Part shown: one piece after another, positions 7,680 through 15,963 of the stretch
How the letters are laid out: each line of letters begins with the position of its first letter
Numbering within the stretch: position 1 is the stretch's first letter
Source of the DNA: CAYUCJ01 sp049282265
GTDB taxonomy: Bacteria; Desulfobacterota; DSM-4660; Desulfatiglandales; Desulfatiglandaceae
Direction of reading: 5' to 3'
Assembly (NCBI GenBank): GCA_049282265.1
Contig: JBAPTR010000275.1
Span: 1-45,209 of the forward strand
DNA: 45,209 nucleotides
The notes under the pieces: generated by a model
Database searches by the model: none
What the model was told of the DNA's origin: nothing
Seen by the model: the letters and a program-made list of their open reading frames with translations, nothing else
Position numbers and translations under genes: made by a program

Positions 7680-9422
7680 CTACTGGGGCCGGAAGATGAG
7701 CAGCCAGGCCTGCCCAATGGCCACACTGATAATCATATAGGGAAATGCCTTTTTCATAAAACCCACAAAGCTGATGCGATAACCCCGTGATTCGGCTATC
7801 CCCATGGTGACCACATTGGCGGAAGCTCCGATGATCGTCCCGTTCCCGCCAAAGCATGCACCGATCGCCAAGGCCCACCAGAGCTGGTCCCCGGCGCCGG
7901 GAATCACCTGACTCAGATAGGCGACAATGGGAAGCATGGTTGCCGTAAAGGGAATATTATCCACAAAGGCTGAGGCGATCGCGGAGACCCATATGATCAG
8001 GGAGACTGAAATGACAAAACTGCCCTCGGACAGATGCACGACCCAGTCGGCGATGAGGGCCAGGAGGCCGGTTTCATCCACGGCCCCGACCAGGATAAAA
8101 AGGAATATGAAGAACATTAAAGTAGGCCATTCGATATCTTTTTCGATGAGTTGAATGAGATTGACCTTTTCCGTCAAGATCGCGATGGTCACAAGAATTG
8201 CAGCTCCCATCAATGCCGCAATGCTCACCTCCATGTGCCAGTACCCGTGTGTCAGGAACAGAAAAACCGCGAAGCCCAGCACGGCCAGCCCATAGATGAG
8301 GAGGGCTGGATCGGTAATCTTGTATTCATCCTTGAGGGTCTGTATGTGTTCTTCTATATTGTCCACCTTGGCTGCCGCATAGTCCTTTCCCCAGTAGATC
8401 TTACAAAAGATAATGAGTGCAACCAAAGAAATTGCGCAGACCAGGCCCAGTGCGAGCAAGAAATTTGTGAAGGTCAGGCCCGCGTAGGAACCGATCATGA
8501 TATTGGGTGGGTCGCCGATCAGAGTGGCAGTGCCCCCGACATTCGAGGCCATAACCAGGGGAATCAGCATATCAAGGGGGTTCAGGTTGAGGGACACACA
8601 TATTTCGATTGCCACGCCGGTGAGCAAGAGCATGGTGGTCACATTGTCGAGAAAGGCGGATGTAATGGCAGTAAACACCATCAGGTAGATAGTGAGGAGA
8701 AACACCTTGCCCTTGGCCAGTTTGTACGCGAAATAAGCGCACCACTGGAACACCCCTGTATGCTTGAGGACCCCGACGATGATCATCATGCCCATAAGGA
8801 GAAAGATGACATTCATGTCAATGGCTGCTATGGCCCTTTCGAAGGAGAAGATATGGTAGGCTGGATTAATGGTCCCAATGGTATAGGATATGGTCATCAT
8901 CAGGGCCGCTCCGACCATGGCGGCCACGGTTCGGTGAAGGAGCTCAAAGGCGATCAGGACATAGGCAAGGATAAAGATCACGGTGGAGATCCAGAAGGCC
9001 GGGCCAAGGACCCTTCCCAGGACGATATCCTCGCTGATGTAAAAATGCTTATCCTTGGAGGCCAGTTCATTGCCTTTAAAGGTCAGGGTTTTTCCCTGGA
9101 AACTGGCCTTATAAGCCTTGATTTTAATGGTTGCGGATTGAATTTCACCCTTTTTTAGCTGGAACCTGGAGACATATTTGCCATTATGGGCCGTTTCCAA
9201 ATGGTCCACTTCTTTTCCGTTAACCGTGATTAAAACCTTTACCTCAGCAACCGGCTCCTTGTGGTTATCCAAGACAAACCCGGAGATACTGACGGTATCA
9301 GCCCCGGGTATAAGGGCTATCCTGTGCTTTCCGCTGCTCCCTTCACTGGCAAAAGAGGTTGAGACCAGAGAAACAATAGAGAGCAACAGCGCAAGAATGA
9401 AAACTACTTTCGACCTTGACAT
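7680..9422 (-). CDS. SLC13/ArsB/NhaD-type ion permease with secreted N-terminal domain
   Basis: About 580 residues. An N-terminal signal segment (MSRSKVVFILALLLSIVSLV) is followed by a roughly 120-residue beta-rich, Ig/CarboxypepD-like domain (SISGFVLDNHKEPVAEVKVLITVNG), then about a dozen hydrophobic segments typical of the ion-transporter superfamily. Paired signatures NVGGTATLIGDPPNIMIGS and FGGNGTIIGASANVVTMG mark the two inverted halves. The substrate is unknown: Na+/H+ exchange, arsenite or dicarboxylate are all possible. The ATG at 9422 is chosen because AGGAGG lies about ten bases upstream; an earlier in-frame codon at 9446 lacks one. The periplasmic extra domain is the unusual part. 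Confidence 0.88.
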   Translation of the reverse strand: MSRSKVVFILALLLSIVSLVSTSFASEGSSGKHRIALIPGADTVSISGFVLDNHKEPVAEVKVLITVNGKEVDHLETAHNGKYVSRFQLKKGEIQSATIKIKAYKASFQGKTLTFKGNELASKDKHFYISEDIVLGRVLGPAFWISTVIFILAYVLIAFELLHRTVAAMVGAALMMTISYTIGTINPAYHIFSFERAIAAIDMNVIFLLMGMMIIVGVLKHTGVFQWCAYFAYKLAKGKVFLLTIYLMVFTAITSAFLDNVTTMLLLTGVAIEICVSLNLNPLDMLIPLVMASNVGGTATLIGDPPNIMIGSYAGLTFTNFLLALGLVCAISLVALIIFCKIYWGKDYAAAKVDNIEEHIQTLKDEYKITDPALLIYGLAVLGFAVFLFLTHGYWHMEVSIAALMGAAILVTIAILTEKVNLIQLIEKDIEWPTLMFFIFLFILVGAVDETGLLALIADWVVHLSEGSFVISVSLIIWVSAIASAFVDNIPFTATMLPIVAYLSQVIPGAGDQLWWALAIGACFGGNGTIIGASANVVTMGIAESRGYRISFVGFMKKAFPYMIISVAIGQAWLLIFRPQ

Positions 9423-9563
9423 GCCTGAAAATCCTCCTGGGTTCACAATTCCTTATCATTCTTTATAGCAAACTCGGACCACTCCCGTACAGGATGGTTC
9501 AGAGCTCAAAATGAATTGGCTCGGACTCTACAAAAGCTGCGTCAGGGTGTCAAGAAAAAGGTT

Positions 9564-9581
9564 GAGAAACTTTTCTCAATT
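9564..9581. repeat. Short palindrome between divergent genes
   Basis: TTGAGAAA-CT-TTTCTCAA is a perfect 8-bp inverted repeat in the 256-base divergent gap between the permease and the 9679 gene. It could be an operator or a small hairpin; no regulator gene adjoins it. Confidence 0.4.
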
Positions 9582-9678
9582 CGAGGCTATTCCCCGCCTT
9601 TTAGAAGGGACCTCTATTCCGAATCATCCCGTGGAAAATTGACATTCTCCGTGGACGTGTGTTAGTGATGAAATCGTT

Positions 9679-10122
9679 ATGGAAGGCCAGACCTTTGTCA
9701 TCAAAACTCTCATGGTGCAGAACACCGTCATGCTCATTTCCCTGGGCATCGTTGTTTTTTTTCTTTTGCGGTCTTTTATGAAAGGCCGCTTGAAACACGT
9801 GGTCGTATTTCTCGTATGGGTAGGTATTGTCTTTTGGTTTTTCAACAGCCCCTTTTTCGGCTTCAGTCGCCTAACCGTCAGTCCGAAGGGGATTCAAGTC
9901 CAGTACGGGATCCTTTCCTTTCGGAACACGACCCTGGCCCTCGACACAAAGTGGGAAATTGAAACCCGGTTTTCGGGAATCATCAGGACCACAAAGCTTT
10001 ATGACATTCGTATGGGTGAGCACCGGAGTATGAGGGTGAAAGGAAAGGGGGGACTTGAATTGCTTCAGAAGATCGGACGTTCCATTGACGGTACGAAGAA
10101 GGCGTGGAAAGCCGGAGAATAG
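9679..10122 (+). CDS. Membrane protein with PH-like C-terminal domain, hypothetical
   Basis: 147 residues. Two hydrophobic helices are visible (VMLISLGIVVFFLLRSF near residues 18-34 and VVVFLVWVGIVFWFF near 44-58), followed by a soluble domain of about 85 residues rich in beta strands. The LTVSPKGIQVQYGILSFRNTTLALDTKWEIE segment resembles bacterial PH (YdbS/YdbT-like) domains, but this is a pattern judgement only. The start ATG has no strong ribosome site. It is the only plus-strand gene in this stretch and is followed by a poly-C/poly-G hairpin. Confidence 0.7.
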   Translation: MEGQTFVIKTLMVQNTVMLISLGIVVFFLLRSFMKGRLKHVVVFLVWVGIVFWFFNSPFFGFSRLTVSPKGIQVQYGILSFRNTTLALDTKWEIETRFSGIIRTTKLYDIRMGEHRSMRVKGKGGLELLQKIGRSIDGTKKAWKAGE

Positions 10123-10131
10123 GCCACGACG

Positions 10132-10184
10132 CCCCCCCCCCGGCCACGCCGAAAAGGCATGGCGTTATGCGGTCTTTGGGGGGG
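10132..10184. terminator. Hairpin with poly-C / poly-G arms
   Basis: Ten consecutive C (10132-10141) can pair with seven G (10178-10184), enclosing a second stem GCCACGCC/GGCATGGC (one mismatch, loop GAAAA). It follows the 9679-10122 gene by 9 bases. There is no T run, so it may slow or end transcription rather than act as a canonical terminator. The homopolymer is also a likely sequencing-error site. Confidence 0.4.
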
Positions 10185-10268
10185 TGACTATTTGGTTTTG
10201 TTCGTAGGAATGGTTTTCAAGGGCTGGTCACTCGATTCCGCGTTGCCCTCCTGGCAACCGGCTCTCAT

Positions 10269-10355
10269 TCAAGTGGAAATCCCGAACTTCGGCAGGATGT
10301 AGGTCTGGAGTAAGACCCAGCCTACAATGATCAGTAAAAGAATCCAGATGCTCAT
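10269..10355 (-). CDS. Small membrane peptide, 28 aa
   Basis: Short reading frame on the minus strand: ATG at 10355, stop TGA at 10271-10269. An AAAGGAGTG ribosome site ends about five bases before the start. The product begins MSIWILLLIIVGWVLLQTY and ends ILPKFGIST, one hydrophobic helix with a short Lys-containing tail. It lies 98 bases downstream of fmdB on the same strand and could share its transcript. I infer coding from the strong ribosome site, the clean transmembrane pattern and the otherwise empty gap. Function unknown. Confidence 0.55.
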   Translation of the reverse strand: MSIWILLLIIVGWVLLQTYILPKFGIST

Positions 10356-10453
10356 TCGGTCACTCCTTTTCTGCTTTTCTCTGCATATCGCCTATTGCAT
10401 GATCAACTTATCTTTTTAAACGAAAGCGGCACACGGCCGTTCATTTATCCACC

Positions 10454-10666
10454 TCACGAAAAGCCTCCACCGGAAGAACAGTTCGAAGAACCCAGGCCTT
10501 CCCCGATCCCCGGCCCCGATGCGCCGGAGCTGAAGCATGAAAGCAGCCTTTCCACGTCCTTTTCATCACAGGTCGGACACCCTATCTCTTTCTCATCATC
10601 ACTTGCAAAGCAGAGCTTTTCAAAAATATTGCCGCACTTACGACACTGATATTCATATATGGGCAT
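10454..10666 (-). CDS. FmdB-family zinc-ribbon protein
   Basis: 70-residue protein beginning MPIYEYQCRKCGNIFE, the typical FmdB/CxxC start, with the second pair in GCPTC; the four cysteines form a zinc ribbon. The tail is Gly/Ser rich (SSGASGPGIGEGLGSSNCSS). The family was named as a putative regulator of formamidase genes, but the actual role is uncertain. The ATG at 10666 has GGAGG eight bases upstream. It stands alone between the acyl-CoA dehydrogenase operon and the 28-aa peptide. Confidence 0.9.
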   Translation of the reverse strand: MPIYEYQCRKCGNIFEKLCFASDDEKEIGCPTCDEKDVERLLSCFSSGASGPGIGEGLGSSNCSSGGGFS

Positions 10667-10810
10667 TATTAACCTCCAGTTCGAACAGGTATTTTCTAAA
10701 ACTGATTAGAATATAATCCTTCTCCGGCTGTTTTCAAACAAAAATCCGAAATAATTTGGGTTCGTCGTTCCAGGAGCCTGTAGTAATGAAGCATTGGAAA
10801 GAACAAAATA

Positions 10811-10837
10811 TCCATTACTCCATCACTCCACTACTCC
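10811..10837. repeat. Short tandem ACTCC repeat
   Basis: CATTACTCCATCACTCC followed by ACTACTCC: a degenerate 8-9 base unit repeated three times in the gap between fmdB and the acyl-CoA dehydrogenase. It is low-complexity DNA with no evident function. Confidence 0.4.
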
Positions 10838-10867
10838 TGTAGAGAGGGGGCTTGCGGTAAGATATTC

Positions 10868-10900
10868 CGGTGCCCAACCACAAATACATTTTGGGCACCG
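10868..10900. terminator. Perfect 10-bp hairpin downstream of acyl-CoA dehydrogenase
   Basis: CGGTGCCCAA (10868-10877) pairs exactly with TTGGGCACCG (10891-10900) across a 13-base loop. It is the second of two stacked hairpins after the end of the etf/acd operon (minus strand). There is no clear T run, so either termination or protection of the mRNA 3' end is possible. Confidence 0.5.
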
Positions 10901-10902
10901 CT

Positions 10903-10944
10903 GAGTTTCCAATCCAGAAATGAGAATTATTGGATTGGAAACTC
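10903..10944. terminator. Perfect 13-bp hairpin downstream of acyl-CoA dehydrogenase
   Basis: GAGTTTCCAATCC (10903-10915) and GGATTGGAAACTC (10932-10944) are exact complements around a 16-base loop. It lies about 54 bases past the acd stop and 2 bases from the next hairpin (10868-10900). The two together occupy 77 bases with almost no unpaired sequence between them. Confidence 0.55.
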
Positions 10945-10997
10945 GTCTAACCTGAAAGACGAAACCGGCAGGCAAACGGTGCACACGGCGAACCGGC

Positions 10998-12140
10998 TCA
11001 TGCGAGGAGACTTTTTGCCACAATGGTCTTTTCCATCTCTTTGGTTCCTTCGTAGATTTCAAGGATCTTGGCATCCCTGTAGAGACGCTGAACCCGGTAC
11101 TCGTCGATATAGCCATAGCCTCCGTGCATCTGGAGCGCCTCATCGGCGCAGCGCACCGCCATCTGTGCCGAGAACCACTTGGCCATGGCGATGAGGGCAT
11201 GATCGATTTTTCCGTGGTCCACGGACCATGCCGCTTCATAATAGAGGTTTCTTGCAGCACGAATCCATGTGGCCATTTCCGCCATCTTGAACTGGGTGAC
11301 CTGGAAGGAAGCCAACGGCGCATCAAACTGACGTCTCTTCTTGGTGTGCTTGATGGATTCCTCCAGGGCGGCCCTGGCCAGACCCACGGCCTGGGCGGAG
11401 ACGTGCAGCCTCGTGCGGTTGAAGAATGCCATGAGTTCCTTGAAACCATTGCCCTCAACGCCCACCAGGTTCCGGATAGGAACCCGTACGTCGCTAAAGC
11501 TCAGTTCCGCCGTATCAGAAGCCCGAATCCCCATTTTCCCACGGATCTTGCTGGAGCTGTACCCGGGAGTGTTCGTGGGTATCAGTATGAAGCTGTGTCG
11601 CTGATGACGTGATGGGTTCTCGGGGTCTGTCAGGCAGAACACGATCATGTGGTCTGCCAGGTTGCCATTGGTGGCAAACATCTTGGCGCCGTTGATAATC
11701 CAGTCACCGCCGTTCCTTATGGCCGTCGTTGTCGCGCTGGTCACGTCGGATCCGGCATCGGGTTCGGTGATGGCAGTGCCAATCAGGGCCTCCCCGGAAA
11801 CCAGCCCCGGAAGGATGGATGTCTTCTGGTCGTCTGACCCGAAAAGGATGAGGAGCTCCGAACCAAACGTGCAGGAAATAATGGCCTGGGCAATCCCCGG
11901 GTCCACTGCCCAGAATTCTTCCGTGATCAGACAATTTTCAAAAAAACCGTACCCCATGCCTTCATACTCTTCCGGAATGAAAGTCCCAATGAAACCCAGC
12001 TCACAGGCCTTTTTCCAGAGACCCTGGTCAAAGGTTTCTTCGCGGTCAAATTCCTGTGCCCTGTCTGGAAATTCACCCAGGGCGAACTCCCGCGCTGCTT
12101 TTATGATGTCTTTTTGTTCGTTATTCAGTGAAAAATCCAT
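10998..12140 (-). CDS. Acyl-CoA dehydrogenase
   Basis: FAD enzyme of 380 residues, normal length, oxidising an acyl-CoA to the enoyl-CoA and passing electrons to ETF. Family signatures: AITEPDAGSD near residue 125, GDWIINGAKMFATNG, QMHGGYGYIDEYRVQRLYRDA, and EIYEGT near the C-terminus containing the probable catalytic Glu. Chain-length specificity cannot be read from the sequence. The ATG at 12140 has a GGAGAGG site. It is the last gene of the operon tetR-FeS-etfB-etfA-acd, 11 bases after etfA. Confidence 0.94.
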   Translation of the reverse strand: MDFSLNNEQKDIIKAAREFALGEFPDRAQEFDREETFDQGLWKKACELGFIGTFIPEEYEGMGYGFFENCLITEEFWAVDPGIAQAIISCTFGSELLILFGSDDQKTSILPGLVSGEALIGTAITEPDAGSDVTSATTTAIRNGGDWIINGAKMFATNGNLADHMIVFCLTDPENPSRHQRHSFILIPTNTPGYSSSKIRGKMGIRASDTAELSFSDVRVPIRNLVGVEGNGFKELMAFFNRTRLHVSAQAVGLARAALEESIKHTKKRRQFDAPLASFQVTQFKMAEMATWIRAARNLYYEAAWSVDHGKIDHALIAMAKWFSAQMAVRCADEALQMHGGYGYIDEYRVQRLYRDAKILEIYEGTKEMEKTIVAKSLLA

Positions 12141-12151
12141 TCATTCCTCTC

Positions 12152-13123
12152 CTATTTGGCCAGTTTTTCCTTCATGGCCTCCAGGACCTTGAAAAGGTCT
12201 TCGACAACGCCAAAATCGGCCACCCGGAAAATGGGGGCCTTTCTGTCTTTGTTAACGGCTATGACTGTTCCCGCGCCGCTGATACCGGCTATATGCTGAA
12301 ATGCCCCGCTGATGCCCAGGGCCAGGTAGACTTTGGGTCTCACGGATTTCCCGGAAGTTCCGACCTGGCGAAACTTGGGCAGCCAGTTCTTGTCCACAAT
12401 GGGTCGGGAACAGGCGAGAGTCCCTCCCATGAGATCTGCCAGGCCTTTAACGGTAGCGATATTTTCTTCATCCCCCACACCCCTGCCGATAGAGACGAGC
12501 AGATCCGCCTGCGTAATATCAAGTTCGCCTGCACCGGTATCCACCAGTTCAAGAAATGTACTTCTGGGTCTGGGGAGATCAGCGGGAATCGGCAACGGCA
12601 GGATTTCTCCATGACGATCCTCCACGGACTCGGGGGGAGGAAAGGCCCCCGGTCTCACAGTGAGGATATAACCTTTCGATTCCTTAAAGGAGACTTTCGA
12701 AAAAACCTTTCCGCCGTACATCTGCCTGATTACCAGAGGCCGCCGGTTCTCCACGAGAATATCAATGCAGTCCGTGGCGAAGGGATACCCGGTTTTGACG
12801 GAAAGGGCAGGGGCATAGCCCATTCCCCACGAGGTGTGGCCGATAAGCGTCATAAAGGGTTGACGCTCTTGTATCAATCGGAAAATAGTTTCCTTGTATG
12901 AATCCGGATTGAAGTTTTTCAGGCTTTCCTGTTCCAGGAGCAACACCTTGTCTGCCCGTCGGCTGAGTTCCTTGAGGGTGGTCTCATCAAGGCCGCCGAT
13001 GAGGAGTACAGTCACAGCGCATGAAGTGCTCTTGCGGAGTTGATCCGCCTTGAAGAGCATCTCATGAGTGATATCTCTCAGTATGCCCTGCCTGTGTTCA
13101 GCAATGACCAATATTTCGTCCAT
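12152..13123 (-). CDS. etfA: Electron transfer flavoprotein subunit alpha
   Basis: Alpha subunit of ETF, 323 residues. The C-terminal FAD-binding signature is complete (VYLALGISGAFQHIAGISGA ... VIAVNKDRKAPIFRVADFG, about residues 240-300). It starts 1 base after the etfB stop. With EtfB it accepts electrons from the acyl-CoA dehydrogenase encoded next and should deliver them to the membrane Fe-S protein encoded upstream. The lack of ferredoxin-like extra domains argues for ordinary, not obviously bifurcating, ETF, but bifurcation cannot be judged reliably from this alone. Confidence 0.95.
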   Translation of the reverse strand: MDEILVIAEHRQGILRDITHEMLFKADQLRKSTSCAVTVLLIGGLDETTLKELSRRADKVLLLEQESLKNFNPDSYKETIFRLIQERQPFMTLIGHTSWGMGYAPALSVKTGYPFATDCIDILVENRRPLVIRQMYGGKVFSKVSFKESKGYILTVRPGAFPPPESVEDRHGEILPLPIPADLPRPRSTFLELVDTGAGELDITQADLLVSIGRGVGDEENIATVKGLADLMGGTLACSRPIVDKNWLPKFRQVGTSGKSVRPKVYLALGISGAFQHIAGISGAGTVIAVNKDRKAPIFRVADFGVVEDLFKVLEAMKEKLAK

Positions 13124-13124
13124 G

Positions 13125-13904
13125 TTATACGTTCACCCCCTTTTCAGTGAGGATACGGATGATTTCCTCGGCCACGGTGGATGGATTCCCTTCGATCATC
13201 TCGGCCCCTTCCGTATCCGGGGGAAGGTAAATCTCCTGGATCATGGTCCGCGGTGTTAAATCCTCCGACGGGAGACCCAGTTCCGAGACTTTGATGACCT
13301 CCAGGGGCTTCTTCCTGGCCTTTCTGATGCCCATGATGGACACATACCTGGGCACGTTTATTCCCGTCTGGATGGTCAGCAATGCAGGGAGTTCTATGTT
13401 GGACTTTTCTTCAATGCCTCCCTCGAGCTCTATCTGTAATTCGGCCTCCTTTCCATCCACCTCCACACCCGTTACAACGGCTGTGTGTGCTACACCCAGA
13501 TGTTCGGCCAGCATGACGCCGACCATGCCGCAGTTATCATCGTTTGCCTGGACCCCCGTCAGGACAAGTTCAAACGGCAGGTCCTTGACGGCGGCCCAAA
13601 GAAGCCTGGAAATCACGAATCCGTCAAGAGAGAGATCCCCGGGATCAATACGGATCGCCTTTGCAGCTCCCATGGCGAGGGCCCGTCTGAGGACCTCTTC
13701 GTCTTCTTCGTTGCCTATAGTGATTGCCGTCACCGTACCGCCGAATTTTTCCTGCAGCAAAACGGCTTCCTCAATGGCATAGTGGTCCCAGTCATTGATG
13801 ACATAGGCGAGCGGTTCCTTTTTGATGTCTTTGCCGGTGCTGTCAATTTCCAGGTCCACTTCCTGGGTCAGGGGCACCCGTTTCACACAAACCACGATAT
13901 TCAT
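13125..13904 (-). CDS. etfB: Electron transfer flavoprotein subunit beta
   Basis: Beta subunit of ETF, 259 residues, beginning MNIVVCVKRVPLTQEVDLEI with the AMP/nucleotide-binding-type fold; ETF-beta blocks NDWDHYAIEEAVLLQE and ETGVQAND-like GVQANDDNCGMVG are present. The ATG at 13904 is preceded by GTAGGAGG at good spacing, the best ribosome site in this operon. It is cotranscribed with etfA immediately downstream and the Fe-S oxidoreductase 12 bases upstream. Confidence 0.95.
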   Translation of the reverse strand: MNIVVCVKRVPLTQEVDLEIDSTGKDIKKEPLAYVINDWDHYAIEEAVLLQEKFGGTVTAITIGNEEDEEVLRRALAMGAAKAIRIDPGDLSLDGFVISRLLWAAVKDLPFELVLTGVQANDDNCGMVGVMLAEHLGVAHTAVVTGVEVDGKEAELQIELEGGIEEKSNIELPALLTIQTGINVPRYVSIMGIRKARKKPLEVIKVSELGLPSEDLTPRTMIQEIYLPPDTEGAEMIEGNPSTVAEEIIRILTEKGVNV

Positions 13905-13916
13905 AAAGGTTACCTC

Positions 13917-15947
13917 CTACAATGTTGATATGAAAAGTTCCATGAGATCCACGACCCTTATGTCCTTTTCCAGACCTCCGGACTTGATGGCGTCCTCAAA
14001 ATGGATAAGACAGAATGGACAGGCCGTGACAATCACGTCGGCCCCTGCGTCACGGGCCATTTGAACCCTTTTTACGGCCATTCGTTCTTTCTCCTGTTCG
14101 ATTTCATACCAGAGAACGATATCTGCGCCGCCACAACAGAAGCTCCGGTCCCTGGATTTCGTCATTTCCCTGAAGTTCATGCCCGGTATGGATCGGATGA
14201 TATCCCGCGGCGCATCGTAGATTGAATTGTGCCGCCCGAGATAGCAGGGGTCATGATAGGTGTATGTCTCATGGGCATCGAGGGCTTTGCCCGGTTTGAG
14301 CTGGCCGCTTTGAAGCATGGATTGAAAAAATTGCGTATAGTGAAACACACGAAAATTCCCCGGGTAATCCTTTTTGAGGGTATTGAACGTATGGGGGTCT
14401 GTCGTAATGATTCTGTTGAATTGGATGCTTTTCAGGGTTTCTGAATTTTCTTCCAGGAGAAGTTGAAACAGCCCTTCTTCCCCTATCCGTCGCACCTGGT
14501 GGCCCGAGTCTTTCTCAAGCGGACCAAGGACGCCGAAATCGACCCCGGCCAGATTCAAGCCCTTCACGATAGCGGATGCAATGCGTTGGGCCGCAGGGTC
14601 AAACGAGGCGTAACTGTCTACGAAATAGAGAACATCCGTCTCATCTCCTTCCCCCAGGATCCTGACAGACGGCACATTGAGTTCCTGAATCCAGTCAGCC
14701 CTTTTTGCCGCAGGTTTTCCAAAAGGGTTCCCGGTCTTCTCCACATGCATCAGCACCTGGTTGAAGGAGGTGGGATTTCGTGCCGTTTCAATGAGGTGGC
14801 GCCGCATGTCAATGATCTTGTCAATATACTCGATGAATACCGGGCACTCCTCTTCACAGGCCCCGCAGGTGGTACAGGACCAGATCGCCTCCGTTGAAAT
14901 GACGCCCCCCACCATTATTGGCCCGGGTTTTGCCCCGCTGTTTTTCCCCGTGAACGGAAAGACGGGATAGCGCCCGTATGCATGATCTCTCAGGTTCATG
15001 GTGAGTCTCTTGGGGGAGAGGGGCCTTCCGATAGCGTTTGCAGGGCAATGGTCCGAGCACCTTCCGCATTCTGTGCACGTGTAGAGATCAAGGATGTTTT
15101 TCCAGGTGAAATCCTCGATCTTTCCGACGCCGAGGGTTTCGAGATCATCCATATCTTCAACATCCCAGCGTGCCGGCTTGAGTGCCCCTTTCTTGAGTTT
15201 TCTGAAAAACACATTGGGCAGCGCTGTGATGATGTGAAAATGTTTTCCAAGGGGCAGAAAGTTGAGGAAAAAGAAAAAGACCAGCAGATGCAGCCAGTAG
15301 CCTGAGATGTAAATCCTTTCCACGGAAGACCTGCTCATTCTCGAAAGGAGCCCGGCAATCCATTGTGACGCCGGAAGCCCTTGACCATTTGCGTTCCCCA
15401 GAAGGATCCCGGCTCCTTCAAAGGCCATATCGGTCAACATGAGCAGGGAAATAAGGCAGAGTACGAAATAGGCCTCGAAAGCATGGCTGTCACTGTAGCG
15501 TTCGGGTCTTACGATGGCCCTTCTCAGCATGGCCCAGAAGCAGGCGGCAAAGACAATGAGTTCAAAAAGATCCTTAAGGGTGCCATAGACATGTCCGAAA
15601 GCCGTGTTCATCAGGGGAGCCAGGACAGGCAGCCCGAGTCCATGGGAGATCAGATCCAGGGAGCGGAGACCGAGCACAACAAAACCCGAAAAGATCAGGA
15701 TATGGATGACCCCGGCCCAAAAGTAACGGGGTTGTCTTTTCTGAAACAACCCAAAGGTGATGACACCCAAAACACGCCGACCCAACTCTGACAGACGCGG
15801 GTCCGCCTGCCCGGAGCGGAGCAGCAGTGATCTTCTGTAAATGATGAAGGCGAACAGAGATATCCCTGCCAAGAAGATAATCCAGGTGAACAAATAACCG
15901 GGCAGCCCCAAATAGTTTTGGGTCGCAGGATGATGGGGCGTCAACAT
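13917..15947 (-). CDS. Membrane Fe-S oxidoreductase (NarI-like plus HdrD-like; probable ETF:quinone oxidoreductase)
   Basis: 676 residues. Residues 1-230 hold about six hydrophobic helices resembling the cytochrome b-type NarI/DsrM membrane domain. Two [4Fe-4S] ferredoxin motifs follow (CTECGRCSDHCP and CTTCGACEEECP), then two CCG cysteine-rich domains as in heterodisulfide reductase HdrD (DPCYLGRHNSIYD, SFCCGGAD). Proteins of this build, next to etfAB in anaerobes that oxidise or synthesise fatty acids, are thought to pass electrons between ETF and menaquinone; that role is inference from context and known relatives. GGAG lies eight bases before the ATG. The tetR gene is 16 bases upstream. 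Confidence 0.9.
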   Translation of the reverse strand: MLTPHHPATQNYLGLPGYLFTWIIFLAGISLFAFIIYRRSLLLRSGQADPRLSELGRRVLGVITFGLFQKRQPRYFWAGVIHILIFSGFVVLGLRSLDLISHGLGLPVLAPLMNTAFGHVYGTLKDLFELIVFAACFWAMLRRAIVRPERYSDSHAFEAYFVLCLISLLMLTDMAFEGAGILLGNANGQGLPASQWIAGLLSRMSRSSVERIYISGYWLHLLVFFFFLNFLPLGKHFHIITALPNVFFRKLKKGALKPARWDVEDMDDLETLGVGKIEDFTWKNILDLYTCTECGRCSDHCPANAIGRPLSPKRLTMNLRDHAYGRYPVFPFTGKNSGAKPGPIMVGGVISTEAIWSCTTCGACEEECPVFIEYIDKIIDMRRHLIETARNPTSFNQVLMHVEKTGNPFGKPAAKRADWIQELNVPSVRILGEGDETDVLYFVDSYASFDPAAQRIASAIVKGLNLAGVDFGVLGPLEKDSGHQVRRIGEEGLFQLLLEENSETLKSIQFNRIITTDPHTFNTLKKDYPGNFRVFHYTQFFQSMLQSGQLKPGKALDAHETYTYHDPCYLGRHNSIYDAPRDIIRSIPGMNFREMTKSRDRSFCCGGADIVLWYEIEQEKERMAVKRVQMARDAGADVIVTACPFCLIHFEDAIKSGGLEKDIRVVDLMELFISTL

Positions 15948-15963
15948 GTCTTAATCTCCATGA

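Noticed and set aside
8151..9158. 335-codon plus-strand frame opposite the ion permease
   Set aside because: His- and Gly-rich composition is the mirror of transmembrane codons; the permease on the other strand is unmistakable.
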